This document shows, piece by piece, positions 53,680-61,677 of a stretch of 64,000 nt of DNA. Position numbers and translations under genes: made by a program. This DNA comes from Cystobacter ferrugineus. GTDB taxonomy: Bacteria > Myxococcota > Myxococcia > Myxococcales > Myxococcaceae. The stretch's first letter is position 1. Each line of letters begins with the position of its first letter. The stretch covers positions 192,409 through 256,408 of the forward strand of contig NZ_MPIN01000013.1 in NCBI RefSeq assembly GCF_001887355.1. The letters are read 5' to 3'. The notes beneath the pieces are model-generated. The model was not told the DNA's origin, searched no databases, and saw nothing but the letters and a program-made list of their open reading frames with translations.

Positions 53680-54684
53680 ATGGAATTGGCGCGTGAGCTG
53701 GCGGACTTTCTGGGGAGCGTGGAGCAGCGGCTGGGCACCATGCTGGACGACGGAGACGCGGGACCGGATACCCAGGGAGACACGTTGATGGAGGCCGCGC
53801 GCCACCTGTGCCTGGGCGCTGGCGGCAAGCGGGCCCGGCCCCTGCTGGTGCGCCTCTTCGGCGGCGTGTTCGGCGTGCCCCCCGAGAAGCTGCTCGACGT
53901 GGCCGTGGCCGCGGAGATGATCCACTCCTCCAGCCTCCTGCACGACGACGTGGTGGACGCCGGCATGTTCCGCCGCGCCCGGCCCACGGTGAACGCGCGC
54001 TGGGGCAACATCGTCGCGGTGATGAGCGGCGACCTCATCCTCTCCACCGCGCTCTTCCGCCTGAGCCACCTGGATCCGCGCCTCACCCAGAGCGCGCTCG
54101 CGGTGGTGATGGAGATGTCGCGCGCGGCCATCGCCGAGGTGGAGTCGCGCGGCAACCTGGAGCTGTCCCTGGAGCGGCTGCGCTACGTGGCCGAGGGCAA
54201 GACGGGCTCGCTCTTCGGCTGGTGCGGCCATGCCGCCGCCACGCTCGCCGGCCAGCCCGAGGCCGCCCAGCGCTTCGACGCCTTCGGCCGCCGGCTCGGC
54301 GTGGCCTTCCAGATCGCCGACGACATCCGCGACGTGCTCGGCACCGATCCCGGCAAGCCTCGCTACGCGGACATGCTCTCCGGCACGCCCTCGCTGCCCA
54401 TCCTCCTGGCCGTGGCGCGCGATGGCTCCCTGCGCGGCAAGCTCAAGGACGCCTGGGCCTTCACCACCATCAACCCCGAGCGCACGCGCGCCCTTGGCGA
54501 CGCCATCGAGCGCACCGACGCGGTGCCGCTGGCCGTCGAGCGGATGAACGCGGAGATCGCCGCCGCGCTGGAGGCGCTCGGGCCCTACGCGCAGCAGGGC
54601 ATGGGCTCGGAGCTGGTGCGTTGGGCGCGCCAGCTCTCCGAGGGCATCACCGCCCAGGCCGAGGCCCGGAGCCGGGCGGCATGA
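53680..54684 (+). CDS. Polyprenyl (trans-isoprenyl) diphosphate synthase
   Basis: ATG 53680 follows GGAGGAGAGG; 334 residues. The first Asp-rich motif LLHDDVVDAG, the second AFQIADDIRDVLG, and the GAGGKRARP allylic-substrate motif are all present, in the order of IspB/HepPP-synthase enzymes. It makes the long prenyl chain for quinones, or a similar product. Overlaps the next gene (ATGA), encoding a GbsR-like regulator. Confidence 0.92.
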   Translation: MELARELADFLGSVEQRLGTMLDDGDAGPDTQGDTLMEAARHLCLGAGGKRARPLLVRLFGGVFGVPPEKLLDVAVAAEMIHSSSLLHDDVVDAGMFRRARPTVNARWGNIVAVMSGDLILSTALFRLSHLDPRLTQSALAVVMEMSRAAIAEVESRGNLELSLERLRYVAEGKTGSLFGWCGHAAATLAGQPEAAQRFDAFGRRLGVAFQIADDIRDVLGTDPGKPRYADMLSGTPSLPILLAVARDGSLRGKLKDAWAFTTINPERTRALGDAIERTDAVPLAVERMNAEIAAALEALGPYAQQGMGSELVRWARQLSEGITAQAEARSRAA

Positions 54685-55253
54685 AGGGCTACCTGTGGAC
54701 GGGTGGCGAGACGGGCCGCGGGGGGCCGCCCGTCTCCGGGCACCTGGCTCCCTGGGAGGCCGTCGCCACGGACGCGGTGGGCAACGTCATCGAGTTCTGG
54801 GGCTTCAAACGCAACCAGGGCCGGGTGTGGGCGCTGCTCTACCTGCGCGGCGAGCCCCTCACCGCGGGCGAGCTGGAGCGCGAGCTGGAGCTGTCCAAGG
54901 GTGGCGTGTCCATGCTGCTGCGCGACCTGGAGCGCTGGGGCGTGGTGCGGCGGGTGCGCTCGCCCCAGGACAGCGCCTGGCGCTACGCGGCCGAGACGGA
55001 TCTCATCCGCATGGTGTCGCACGTGGTGGAGGAGCGCGAGGCGTCCTTCATCGCCCGTATCCGCGCGGATCTGCTCGAGGCGCGCCGGCTCGCCGAGACG
55101 CAGGGCCTGGTGCCCGCCGAGCGGCTGGCCCGGCTGGAGAAGATGGCCACGCTCGCCGAGCGCGTGGAGCGCGCGCTGCGCCTGTTCATCAAGACGGCGC
55201 GGCTGGACGTGGGTGGAATCCTCGACGCGCTGCGCGAGGAGTCGAACCGGTAG
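54681..55253 (+). CDS. GbsR/MarR-like winged-helix regulator
   Basis: It starts within the prenyl synthase stop (ATGA) and has 190 residues. The winged helix at about 45-105 (FKRNQGRVWALLYLRGEPLTAGELERELELSKGGVSMLLRDLERWGVVRRVR) matches GbsR-family regulators. A helical C-terminus (MVSHVVEEREASFIARIR...) would form the dimer. Its place suggests local control of the prenyl synthase or membrane genes; targets unknown. Confidence 0.85.
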   Translation: MKGYLWTGGETGRGGPPVSGHLAPWEAVATDAVGNVIEFWGFKRNQGRVWALLYLRGEPLTAGELERELELSKGGVSMLLRDLERWGVVRRVRSPQDSAWRYAAETDLIRMVSHVVEEREASFIARIRADLLEARRLAETQGLVPAERLARLEKMATLAERVERALRLFIKTARLDVGGILDALREESNR

Positions 55254-55277
55254 TCCCGTCGTGAGGAGGAGCACCCC

Positions 55278-55799
55278 ATGGACTCGCATTACGATCAGGT
55301 GATGAAGGCCCGGAACGCGGCGGACTCCGGGGCGTCGCGGCTGTACTTCGCCTACTCCACCATCCTGGACCGGGAGGCGTTCCTGGAGTGGAGGGATCAG
55401 CACAGCTACGGCTTCTTCGAGCTGCCCGAGGGCCGGCTGGCCGAGGCGTTGGACGTGGATCTGGTCTACGACTTTCCCTCGCGGTGGTGGGGAGGGCGGG
55501 TGGCGGGGCTGACGGACGCGCCGGGGCGGAGCGTGTTCGGGCGGCTGTTCGAGATTGGGGGCAAGGACTGGCCCATCATCCAGCACAAGGAGGGGGCGGT
55601 GACGGGGATGTGCGTGGAGCGCGAGGTGCGCGTGCGCGTGGAGGGCCAGGAGGTGAAGGCCACGGCATTCGTGACGTCGCCCCGGCGCGCGTCCACGGAG
55701 GGGCCGGTGAGCCCGCGCTTCATCGAGGCGCTGGTGCGTGGCGCGAAGAGCGCGGGCCTGCCCGCCGAGTACATCGAGCGCCTGGCCCGCGGGCCCTGA
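55278..55799 (+). CDS. Gamma-glutamylcyclotransferase-fold protein
   Basis: GAGGAG precedes ATG 55278. The 173-residue product has the start RLYFAYSTILDREAFLEWRDQH (compare FAYGSNL in the GGCT/AIG2 family) and RSVFGRLFEIGGKDWPIIQHKEGAVTG, where the Glu of E-G is the usual catalytic position (KEG). It may cleave gamma-glutamyl amines or related amides. It is the third plus-strand gene after the prenyl synthase and may be co-transcribed. Confidence 0.82.
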   Translation: MDSHYDQVMKARNAADSGASRLYFAYSTILDREAFLEWRDQHSYGFFELPEGRLAEALDVDLVYDFPSRWWGGRVAGLTDAPGRSVFGRLFEIGGKDWPIIQHKEGAVTGMCVEREVRVRVEGQEVKATAFVTSPRRASTEGPVSPRFIEALVRGAKSAGLPAEYIERLARGP

Positions 55800-55818
55800 T
55801 GTGCAGTGCTCGACTGGC

Positions 55819-56697
55819 ATGAGGTGGCACTCGCGCATGGGCGCGCTGGCCATGGCGTCGCTCCTGCTGGTGACGGCGTGCGCCACGGGAGGTGCCTCGG
55901 CCAGGAGACTGACGGCTGGCGGCTACCACGAAGGCTCGGCCGAGGCGGAAGCCGTCTTCGCCACACTCCCGGCGGATTTCGCGCCGGTGCGGGTCAGCGA
56001 GACCGAATTCACGGATGTCGTGACAACGATCTGGCTGAGTGTGCCCCTGCGGGTGGCTTCCGGCCCGTCGCTGTATGTTGGCCGCGAGCTGGCGCTGGCG
56101 TCATCGCCTTCGATGCGTGGAGCATGTTCATCCGACCTGGCGCGATCCTACGGACAATATTGCGAGAGGCGTGGGAGCCCGGGTGACTGTCTGACCCTGT
56201 TCGAGGATGGGTCCCATCTCCAGGCCGATGATAAACGAAGCATCGCGCTGGCCTTGGCGGTGGGCCCCGCCTTGGAAGGTGTGAACGCGGAAGTGCGGTC
56301 CATACTCAACCCGACGCGGGTGCTGGCTACTCTGAGCATTGGAATCACTGCCTACATGGCGTTATTGGTTGCGCCGGTGCCTGAGCCAGTGACCAAGGGG
56401 CTTGCCGCCACATTGACCGTGCTGCTGTGGGGTTACCTTGGGTGGGAGTTTTTCGACCTGCTGCGGGCCTATGCGCAGCTCTACGAAGACGCCCCTCAGG
56501 CTTCTACGGTAGCCCGCGGACAGGTGCAGCACCACGAGCACGGTCGCGGGGAAGTCCTGGGGAAGCTGCGCGACCAGCTTCATGAGCGCCTCGACCCCTC
56601 CGGCCGAGGCTCCCACGACCACGATGTCCCGGTGCATGACAGGCTTGCGTGCCATTCGAGCTGTTCCCTTCGGAACTCAGCGCCTCATTCAACCTAG
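55819..56697 (+). pseudogene. Truncated SitA-like polymorphic toxin lipoprotein (N-terminal part only)
   Basis: ATG 55819 (or 55837) begins a lipoprotein (LLLVTACATGG) whose residues to about 230 match the conserved N-terminus of myxobacterial AHH-type SitA-like lipoproteins: EFTDVVTTIWLSVPLRV, SYGQYCERRGSPGDCLTLFEDG, ALAVGPALEGVNAEVRSILNPTRV and [21 protein letters not shown]. At about 56511 the homology stops. The frame then continues only as the antisense of a cheB fragment to its stop at 56697. The toxin domain is missing, so a deletion has removed it. Confidence 0.75.
56513..56655 (-). pseudogene. N-terminal fragment of a CheB-like methylesterase gene
   Basis: The minus strand reads [27 protein letters not shown], then [21 protein letters not shown]. 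This is the start of a stand-alone CheB methylesterase, with the nucleophile in GASAGG. After about 48 codons it breaks off at the same point where the plus-strand toxin homology ends (about 56511), so a single rearrangement truncated both genes. Confidence 0.7.
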
Positions 56698-56895
56698 GGA
56701 TGCCCACTACCCGCGTCCATCCGAGGGGGCAGGTAACCGATCGCAAGCATTCCACTCCTCGTCCGCGGGCACTTCAGCCCTCCCTGGGGACGGTGGGGAT
56801 CCTGATTCTCCGATCCGAGCAGGTGAAGGCTCGGGTAGCGTGTGGGGTGCCGCGTGCCGGAGGGCTCGCGGTCTTGTCTTCACTTGGGGGAGTGC

Positions 56896-59520
56896 GTGCG
56901 ACGTCAAGGTTCGATCCTGTTGTCATGGCTGACAGTGGGGCTGATGTGGATGGTCTCGGGTTGCCATCCGGATGTGCCGGAGGTGCCTGGCGCGCCCGTC
57001 ACGGCGGGCGCGGCCCGGGTGGTGGCCCATCTCGAGCAGGCTCCGGCGGAGGTGGCGCGGGTGTCCGTCACGCTCTTGGCGGAGGGCCTGGAGCCGCGCA
57101 CCGTGGAGCTGGCGCGGGGGGAGGGCGAGTGGGGCGGGACGATGGAGGACCTCCCCGCGGGGGAGGCTCGCGCCTTCCACGCGGAGTCCTTCGGCGCGGG
57201 GGGCGCGAAGCTCCTCGTGGGCGAGGCCCGGGACGTCACGATCGTGGCGGGACAGACGGCCCGGGTGGACATCACCCTGCGGCCACTCCTGGGTCCTCCG
57301 CCCCCCCTGCCTCCCGAGGTGGTGGCGGCCACGCGCTCCGCCGAGCAGGCGACTCCGGGGGGCACCCTCACGCTGCGCGTGGAGGCGAGGGATCCCCAGG
57401 GCAGCGCGCTCGGCTTCACGTGGTCGGCGAGCCTGGGGCGGCTGGGCACGCCGGTGGAGGGCGCCTCGGCGAGCGAGATCTCCTGGACGGCGCCCCCGTG
57501 CGTGTCCGCCGGGGAGACGCCGTCCATCACCGCCACGGTGAGCAACGCACTGGGGCTGTCCACCTCGCGCGCCTTCACCTTCGGCGGGCTGCCGGAGTGC
57601 TCGCGGCTCGCGCCCGGCTCGTGGAGCGCCATCGCGGGGTTGAGCTGGGGCCGGGAATCCTTCTCGGCGACGCTGCTGCCCTCGGGCGGGGTACTGGTGA
57701 TCGGCGGCGTGGCGACGCCGCTCCACGCGCGGATGACGGAGGTGTACGAGCCGTCACTGGGGGTCTCGCGGTTGACGGGCGGATTGAACGAGCGGCGGGA
57801 CTGGCACACCGCCACCGTGCTGCCCTCGGGCAAGGTGCTGGTGGCGGGGGGCTACACCGCCACGGCCGAGCTGTACGATCCGGCGACGGGCACGAGCACC
57901 CCGACGGGCTCCATGTCCGGTCGGCGCTCCTCGCACACGGCGACGCTGTTGCCCTCGGGCCTGGTGCTGGTGGTGGGGGGTTGGAATGGCGACGCCCTCG
58001 CGACGGCGGAGCTGTACGATCCGGCGACGGGCACGTGGAGGCCGGCGCGTCCTCCGCTCACGAGCCACGGGAGCCATACGGCGACGTTGCTGCCCTCGGG
58101 CAAGGTGCTGGTGGTGGGAGGCGATACCGCCTCGGCCGAGCTGTACGATCCGGCGACGGACACGTGGTCCTCCGCCGGGTCCATGCAGGAGGCCCGGATG
58201 CGCCACGTGGCGGTGCCGCTGCCCTCGGGCAAGGTGTGGGTGACGGGGGGCCTGCGGGAGGCTTCTTTCGAGGCGACTTCGGAGGTCTTCGATCCGGCGA
58301 CGGGCGCGTGGTCTCCGGCGGGGGAGCACCGCGACGGCGTCGCGGCGGTGGTGCTGCCGTCGGGAAAGGTGTTGGTGCTGCTCGGTTGGCAGCGGGGCGC
58401 GGAGCTGTACGATCCGGCGACGGGGGCCTGGGCGCCCACTGGCCCCATGGTGCGCCCCCGCTATCTGCCCGCGATGACGTTGCTGCCCTCGGGTGAGGTG
58501 CTGGTGCTGGGTGGCGACAATGATCAGGCCATCGCGGAGCTGTACGATCCGGCGACGAACACCTGGCGCTCGCCGGCCTCCAAGACCCTGAACCGCACGT
58601 CGCACACGGCGACGCTGTTGCCCTCGGGCAAGGTGCTGGTCGCGGGCGGCGGCACTCCAGGGGGAGCGGTGGAGACGGCGGAGCTGTACGATCCGGCGAC
58701 GAACGCCTGGTCCACCACGGGCGGCATGGGCACGCCCCGCCGCGAGCACACGGCGACGCTGTTGCGCTCGGGCAAGGTGCTGGTGGTGGGGGGCGGGGCC
58801 GGAAGCGAGCCCCTGCGTTCGGCGGAGCTGTACGATCCGGCGACGGGCACGTGGTCCCCGGCGGCGGACCTGGAGACGGGCATTTCCACGTCCCCGAAGC
58901 CCGCGGCGGTGCTGTTGCCCTCGGGCAAGGTGCTGCTGGTGGCGGGGGTGTTGGCGGCGCTGTACGACCCGGAGGTGAACACCTGGGTGCCGACGGGAAG
59001 CCTGCTCGCGGATCACCAGACGCCCACGGCGACGCTGCTGCCCTCGGGCAAGGTGCTGGTGGTGGGCGGCGCGCCGTCCGCCACGGCGGAGCTGTACGAT
59101 CCAGCGGCGGGCACGTGGTCCGCGGCGGCGTCCCCGGGCCAGGAGCGCAGGCGGCACACGGCGACGTTGTTGCCCTCGGGCAAGGTCCTGGTGGCCGGAG
59201 GCTCTCCCGTCGACACGGCGCAGCTCTACGAGCCCACGACGGACACCTGGTCCACGGCGGGGAAGCTGCCCCTGGCGCCCCGCGCGAGCGCCACGGCGAC
59301 GCTGTTGCGCTCGGGCAAGGTGCTGCTGGTGGGAGGGGATGACGGGGAGGGCGGGCGGTGGAGCAACCTGTACGATCCGGCCACCAACACGTGGAGCGCC
59401 TCGGAGGACATCGGCAGTCAGCGCGCGTACCACACGGCGACGCTGCTGCCCTCGGGGCAGGTGCTGGTGGTGGGTGGCTACGCCGATGGCTGGGCACTGG
59501 GGATGCTCTACACCCCGTGA
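56896..59520 (+). CDS. Kelch-repeat lipoprotein
   Basis: GTG 56896 lies 5 nt after GGGGGAG and begins a lipoprotein (VRRQGSILLSWLTV..., Cys23 in VSGCHPD). The 874-residue product has an Ig-like N-terminal part (30-240) and then about 14 Kelch-like blades of about 45 residues, each of the type HTATLLPSGKVLVVGG plus AELYDPATGTW, making two propellers. The blades are highly alike in DNA. It should be surface exposed, like the many Kelch/galactose-oxidase-like lipoproteins of myxobacteria, and probably binds ligands. A 74-bp copy of its 3' end lies at 61603-61676. Confidence 0.87.
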   Translation: MRRQGSILLSWLTVGLMWMVSGCHPDVPEVPGAPVTAGAARVVAHLEQAPAEVARVSVTLLAEGLEPRTVELARGEGEWGGTMEDLPAGEARAFHAESFGAGGAKLLVGEARDVTIVAGQTARVDITLRPLLGPPPPLPPEVVAATRSAEQATPGGTLTLRVEARDPQGSALGFTWSASLGRLGTPVEGASASEISWTAPPCVSAGETPSITATVSNALGLSTSRAFTFGGLPECSRLAPGSWSAIAGLSWGRESFSATLLPSGGVLVIGGVATPLHARMTEVYEPSLGVSRLTGGLNERRDWHTATVLPSGKVLVAGGYTATAELYDPATGTSTPTGSMSGRRSSHTATLLPSGLVLVVGGWNGDALATAELYDPATGTWRPARPPLTSHGSHTATLLPSGKVLVVGGDTASAELYDPATDTWSSAGSMQEARMRHVAVPLPSGKVWVTGGLREASFEATSEVFDPATGAWSPAGEHRDGVAAVVLPSGKVLVLLGWQRGAELYDPATGAWAPTGPMVRPRYLPAMTLLPSGEVLVLGGDNDQAIAELYDPATNTWRSPASKTLNRTSHTATLLPSGKVLVAGGGTPGGAVETAELYDPATNAWSTTGGMGTPRREHTATLLRSGKVLVVGGGAGSEPLRSAELYDPATGTWSPAADLETGISTSPKPAAVLLPSGKVLLVAGVLAALYDPEVNTWVPTGSLLADHQTPTATLLPSGKVLVVGGAPSATAELYDPAAGTWSAAASPGQERRRHTATLLPSGKVLVAGGSPVDTAQLYEPTTDTWSTAGKLPLAPRASATATLLRSGKVLLVGGDDGEGGRWSNLYDPATNTWSASEDIGSQRAYHTATLLPSGQVLVVGGYADGWALGMLYTP
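57640..59515 (+). repeat. Kelch-blade tandem repeats (about 14 units)
   Basis: Units of about 120-150 bp share long stretches such as GAGCTGTACGATCCGGCGAC and CTGCCCTCGGGCAAGGTGCT. The similarity allows slippage or recombination, so blade number may vary between strains. Confidence 0.7.
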
Positions 59521-59581
59521 GTGGAGTGTCGCGGTGGGGCCGGTCCGGGAGCGCTCTCCGGACCGGCCTCCCGCGCGACGC
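59508..59581 (+). repeat. 74-bp duplicated segment, copy 1 (Kelch gene 3' end and hairpin)
   Basis: It includes the last codons (LYTP, stop) of the Kelch gene and the hairpin after it. The copy at 61603-61676 matches at 70 of 74 positions. Confidence 0.85.
59539..59567 (+). terminator. Hairpin after Kelch gene
   Basis: A 10-bp perfect stem (GCCGGTCCGG / CCGGACCGGC), extendable by one pair, 18 bp past the stop, without a T-run. The identical stem recurs at 61634-61662. Confidence 0.6.
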
Positions 59582-59594
59582 CCGGGCGCGTCCA

Positions 59595-59790
59595 CCGCGA
59601 GCCGTGCCGAGCCTCAAGGGGTGGGAGCGCCCACCGATCTCCGGGAAGCGCTCGTAGGCCCGTTTGAGCGTGGACAGCGGCTCCGCGTCGTGGGCCGGGT
59701 CCGGGAAGCCGATGGCGCGTGCGGCAGCAGCCGACCAGTAATTCAGCCACCCGAGGTGATGCGGAATCTCTGGCGTGCGCATGGCGCTCG
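59595..59790 (-). pseudogene. Remnant of a DUF5953-like gene
   Basis: The minus strand from 59782 reads RTPEIPHHLGWLNYWSAAAA, RAIGFPDPAHDAEPLS and TLKRAYERFPEIGGRSHPL, a pattern of the myxobacterial DUF5953 family (HHLGWLNYWS...GFPDP...YERFP-x-IGGR). The usual start is missing, a middle piece appears deleted, and the frame then runs on through the Kelch gene without likeness. A decayed remnant. Confidence 0.5.
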
Positions 59791-59816
59791 GGGACTTGAT
59801 CAGACGGCTTGGTGGG

Positions 59817-60275
59817 CTACTGCCCCAACTCCCTCTTGATGCGCTCTAGTACTGAGTTGGGACGTCCCATGAAGGCATCAAGCAGACGTTTTTCGGCACC
59901 GTGCGGCTCCCAGACAGTCGCTGGCTCGAGCCCAATACATTCTTCGGGGGTCGCCTCTCTCGAGTTGCCGATGCTATCGAAAATCGTACATCGGCCGAAC
60001 GGTCCCACCTCCATGCTGAATTGAATAACAGGTTGAGTCAGGTGTTCTTCAATCTTTCTCCACCCGATGGGCTCCCATGACTTCGGATGTGGCTGGCGGA
60101 CAATAATCCTGAAAAGGATGGGCTTGGATGCGATCCTGTCCAGGTCCGCGTCCGGCTCGGTGGTCCTGTAATTGTAGAAGGCATCGAACGGCAGTTCGAG
60201 AACTCTTCCATAGCCGAAGGAGCCATCTGGGAGGGGAATTCTCAAGAATGAACCTGGTTTGTGCGTTGGCCGCAT
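59817..60275 (-). CDS. Imm26-family immunity protein
   Basis: ATG 60275 is 3 bp past the toxin gene stop. The 152-residue product has the Imm26 pattern: GSFLRIPLPDGSFGYGRVLE, PFDAFYNYRTTEPDADLDRIASKPILFRIIV, then GWRKIEEHLTQPVIQFSMEVG. No signal or membrane segment. It should protect the cell from the toxin encoded directly upstream. Base composition is visibly lower in GC than the neighbours, as is common for toxin cassettes. Confidence 0.85.
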   Translation of the reverse strand: MRPTHKPGSFLRIPLPDGSFGYGRVLELPFDAFYNYRTTEPDADLDRIASKPILFRIIVRQPHPKSWEPIGWRKIEEHLTQPVIQFSMEVGPFGRCTIFDSIGNSREATPEECIGLEPATVWEPHGAEKRLLDAFMGRPNSVLERIKRELGQ

Positions 60276-60278
60276 GTC

Positions 60279-61400
60279 CTAGTATCCTGTGTAACGGTGA
60301 AGTTCGCCCCAGCGAATCGTGGCGGCATCGTGAAACCGTCTGCCCCTCGGGTTGTCTTTTGCCACGGCGCGCACGACGTTCTCGGTTCGATGGGGTTTGC
60401 CCGTGTCGGACTGGGCGCCTCCACTGAAGTCCATCAGTTGCTGCTCTCTTCCGCGAATCCGCCAATATGCGGGGTCATCATACCTCTGATCGTAGTCGAT
60501 GGCAGCCCCAAGGTCGAATACATCGAGTTGCGCATCATCGAATGAAACACCGCTTGGATCTTTGTTCTCGTCAACGTGATGACTCATGTCTCGGAACTGA
60601 ATGGCCAACTGTGCCTGGAGTCTGAGAGGCAGGCTGAGGTCAACGACCATGCTGGTCCGCCCAGAGTAGTAAAGGTTGGTTGCCTCATTGAGCTTCCTGT
60701 AGGTTGCATAGAGACGGCCGCGTTTCTTTTTGCTTTCTCTGGCGGATTCCGCATCTGGCCGTCCACTGGGAGGAGCGCGGGGAGAAGGCACTGACTCAGG
60801 TTGGGGCGTGGGCGCGCTTGTCTCTACTGACACCGTGCCATCAGGCGCCTGGCGAATGAGGACCTCCATCTCGATGTTGGCCGGATGCGCAGAGCTCTTT
60901 GGGGGATACCGGCCTTGAATCCATCCAGAAACATCTCCGAAGTGTGTGCCGTAGAACTTGTCCGCGATGTCGATGGGGGGCTGCTCCCCGTCCACAACCG
61001 CTTTGACGGTGAAGCAAAGCAGCAGAACACTGCCCGCGGCCGCGACGACCGCGCCGCCCGTGACCAGGGCTTCTCCTGCCGCGGCGCCAGTGCCTGCTCC
61101 TGCCGCGGTCGTGCCGCCTTGCGGCACCGGGCGGAGCATACCGCGGGGGACCCCATCTCCCGCGCCTCCGCCAGGAAGCCCTCGCAGCGGTGGTGGGGGA
61201 GGGGGCCGTGGAGCCGTCGGCGAGTTCGCTCCCGGCGCGGGCACGGCGGCAGATGCTCCACCTTGTTCTTCCTGCTCGAAGCCGCTGCTCGGGACGTAGA
61301 CGCAGTACCTTGTCTGTCCAGTGGCAGGGAGAACGCGCCGGGAGGCGCTACTACACCCCACGAGCAACATGCACGTCAGCAGCGCTACCCCTCTTGGCAC
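60279..61400 (-). CDS. Lipoprotein toxin with C-terminal GIY-YIG-like domain
   Basis: GTG 61400 lies 6 nt after GGAGG and starts a clean lipoprotein (VPRGVALLTCMLLVGC, Cys16); the longer ATG 61442 frame adds a non-signal stretch. The 373-residue product has a Pro/Gly-rich linker (50-100), a hydrophobic segment (AALVTGGAVVAAAGSVLLL-like, about 108-130) and a charged linker. The C-terminal domain (about 225-373) carries LYYSGRTS (243-250) and RIRGREQQLMDFSGGAQSDT. The Y-x-GRT and RE pair recall GIY-YIG nucleases. The plan resembles SitA lipoproteins, spread between myxobacterial kin by outer-membrane exchange. Imm26 follows immediately. Confidence 0.8.
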   Translation of the reverse strand: MPRGVALLTCMLLVGCSSASRRVLPATGQTRYCVYVPSSGFEQEEQGGASAAVPAPGANSPTAPRPPPPPPLRGLPGGGAGDGVPRGMLRPVPQGGTTAAGAGTGAAAGEALVTGGAVVAAAGSVLLLCFTVKAVVDGEQPPIDIADKFYGTHFGDVSGWIQGRYPPKSSAHPANIEMEVLIRQAPDGTVSVETSAPTPQPESVPSPRAPPSGRPDAESARESKKKRGRLYATYRKLNEATNLYYSGRTSMVVDLSLPLRLQAQLAIQFRDMSHHVDENKDPSGVSFDDAQLDVFDLGAAIDYDQRYDDPAYWRIRGREQQLMDFSGGAQSDTGKPHRTENVVRAVAKDNPRGRRFHDAATIRWGELHRYTGY

Positions 61401-61449
61401 CTGGCGCCTCCGGGCATGGGCTCCGCGCGCGAGGAGCCCCACGCGGGAT

Positions 61450-61602
61450 TACAGGGAGGCTGTGCGGCCGAGTCAACCACGGGACTGCGAACGCGAGGGG
61501 CGGATCGACTGGCACGAGTAGCTCTTCGTGGAGGAATGCGTCGAAGGCCTTGCGTCCGTTCGGGTCGGAGAGGTCGAACTCGGCGGTGCGCAGCCTGTAA
61601 TT
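61450..61602 (-). pseudogene. Short coding remnant upstream of lipoprotein toxin
   Basis: One minus-strand frame reads NYRLRTAEFDLSDPNGRKAF, then DAFLHEELLVPVDPPL, with amino-acid usage of a real protein and without a start or signal. I do not recognise it surely; it may be part of an older polymorphic-toxin gene. It ends against copy 2 of the Kelch 3' duplication. Confidence 0.3.
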
Positions 61603-61676
61603 CTACACGCCGTGAGTGGGGCGTCGCGGTGGGGCCGGTCCGGGAGCGCTCTCCGGACCGGCGTCCCGCGCGACGC
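61603..61676. repeat. 74-bp duplicated segment, copy 2 (relic of a Kelch gene 3' end)
   Basis: CTACACGCCGTGA corresponds to the last codons of the Kelch gene (LYTP, stop), and the hairpin follows at the same spacing (61634-61662). 70 of 74 positions match copy 1. No Kelch blade precedes it. The symmetric hairpin now also stands just after the stop of the minus-strand GH gene. Confidence 0.85.
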
Positions 61677-61677
61677 G

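Noticed and set aside
57754-59595. Long minus-strand frame across the Kelch gene
   Set aside because: It is the antisense of the blade repeats and its repeated RRRIVQL pattern simply mirrors them.
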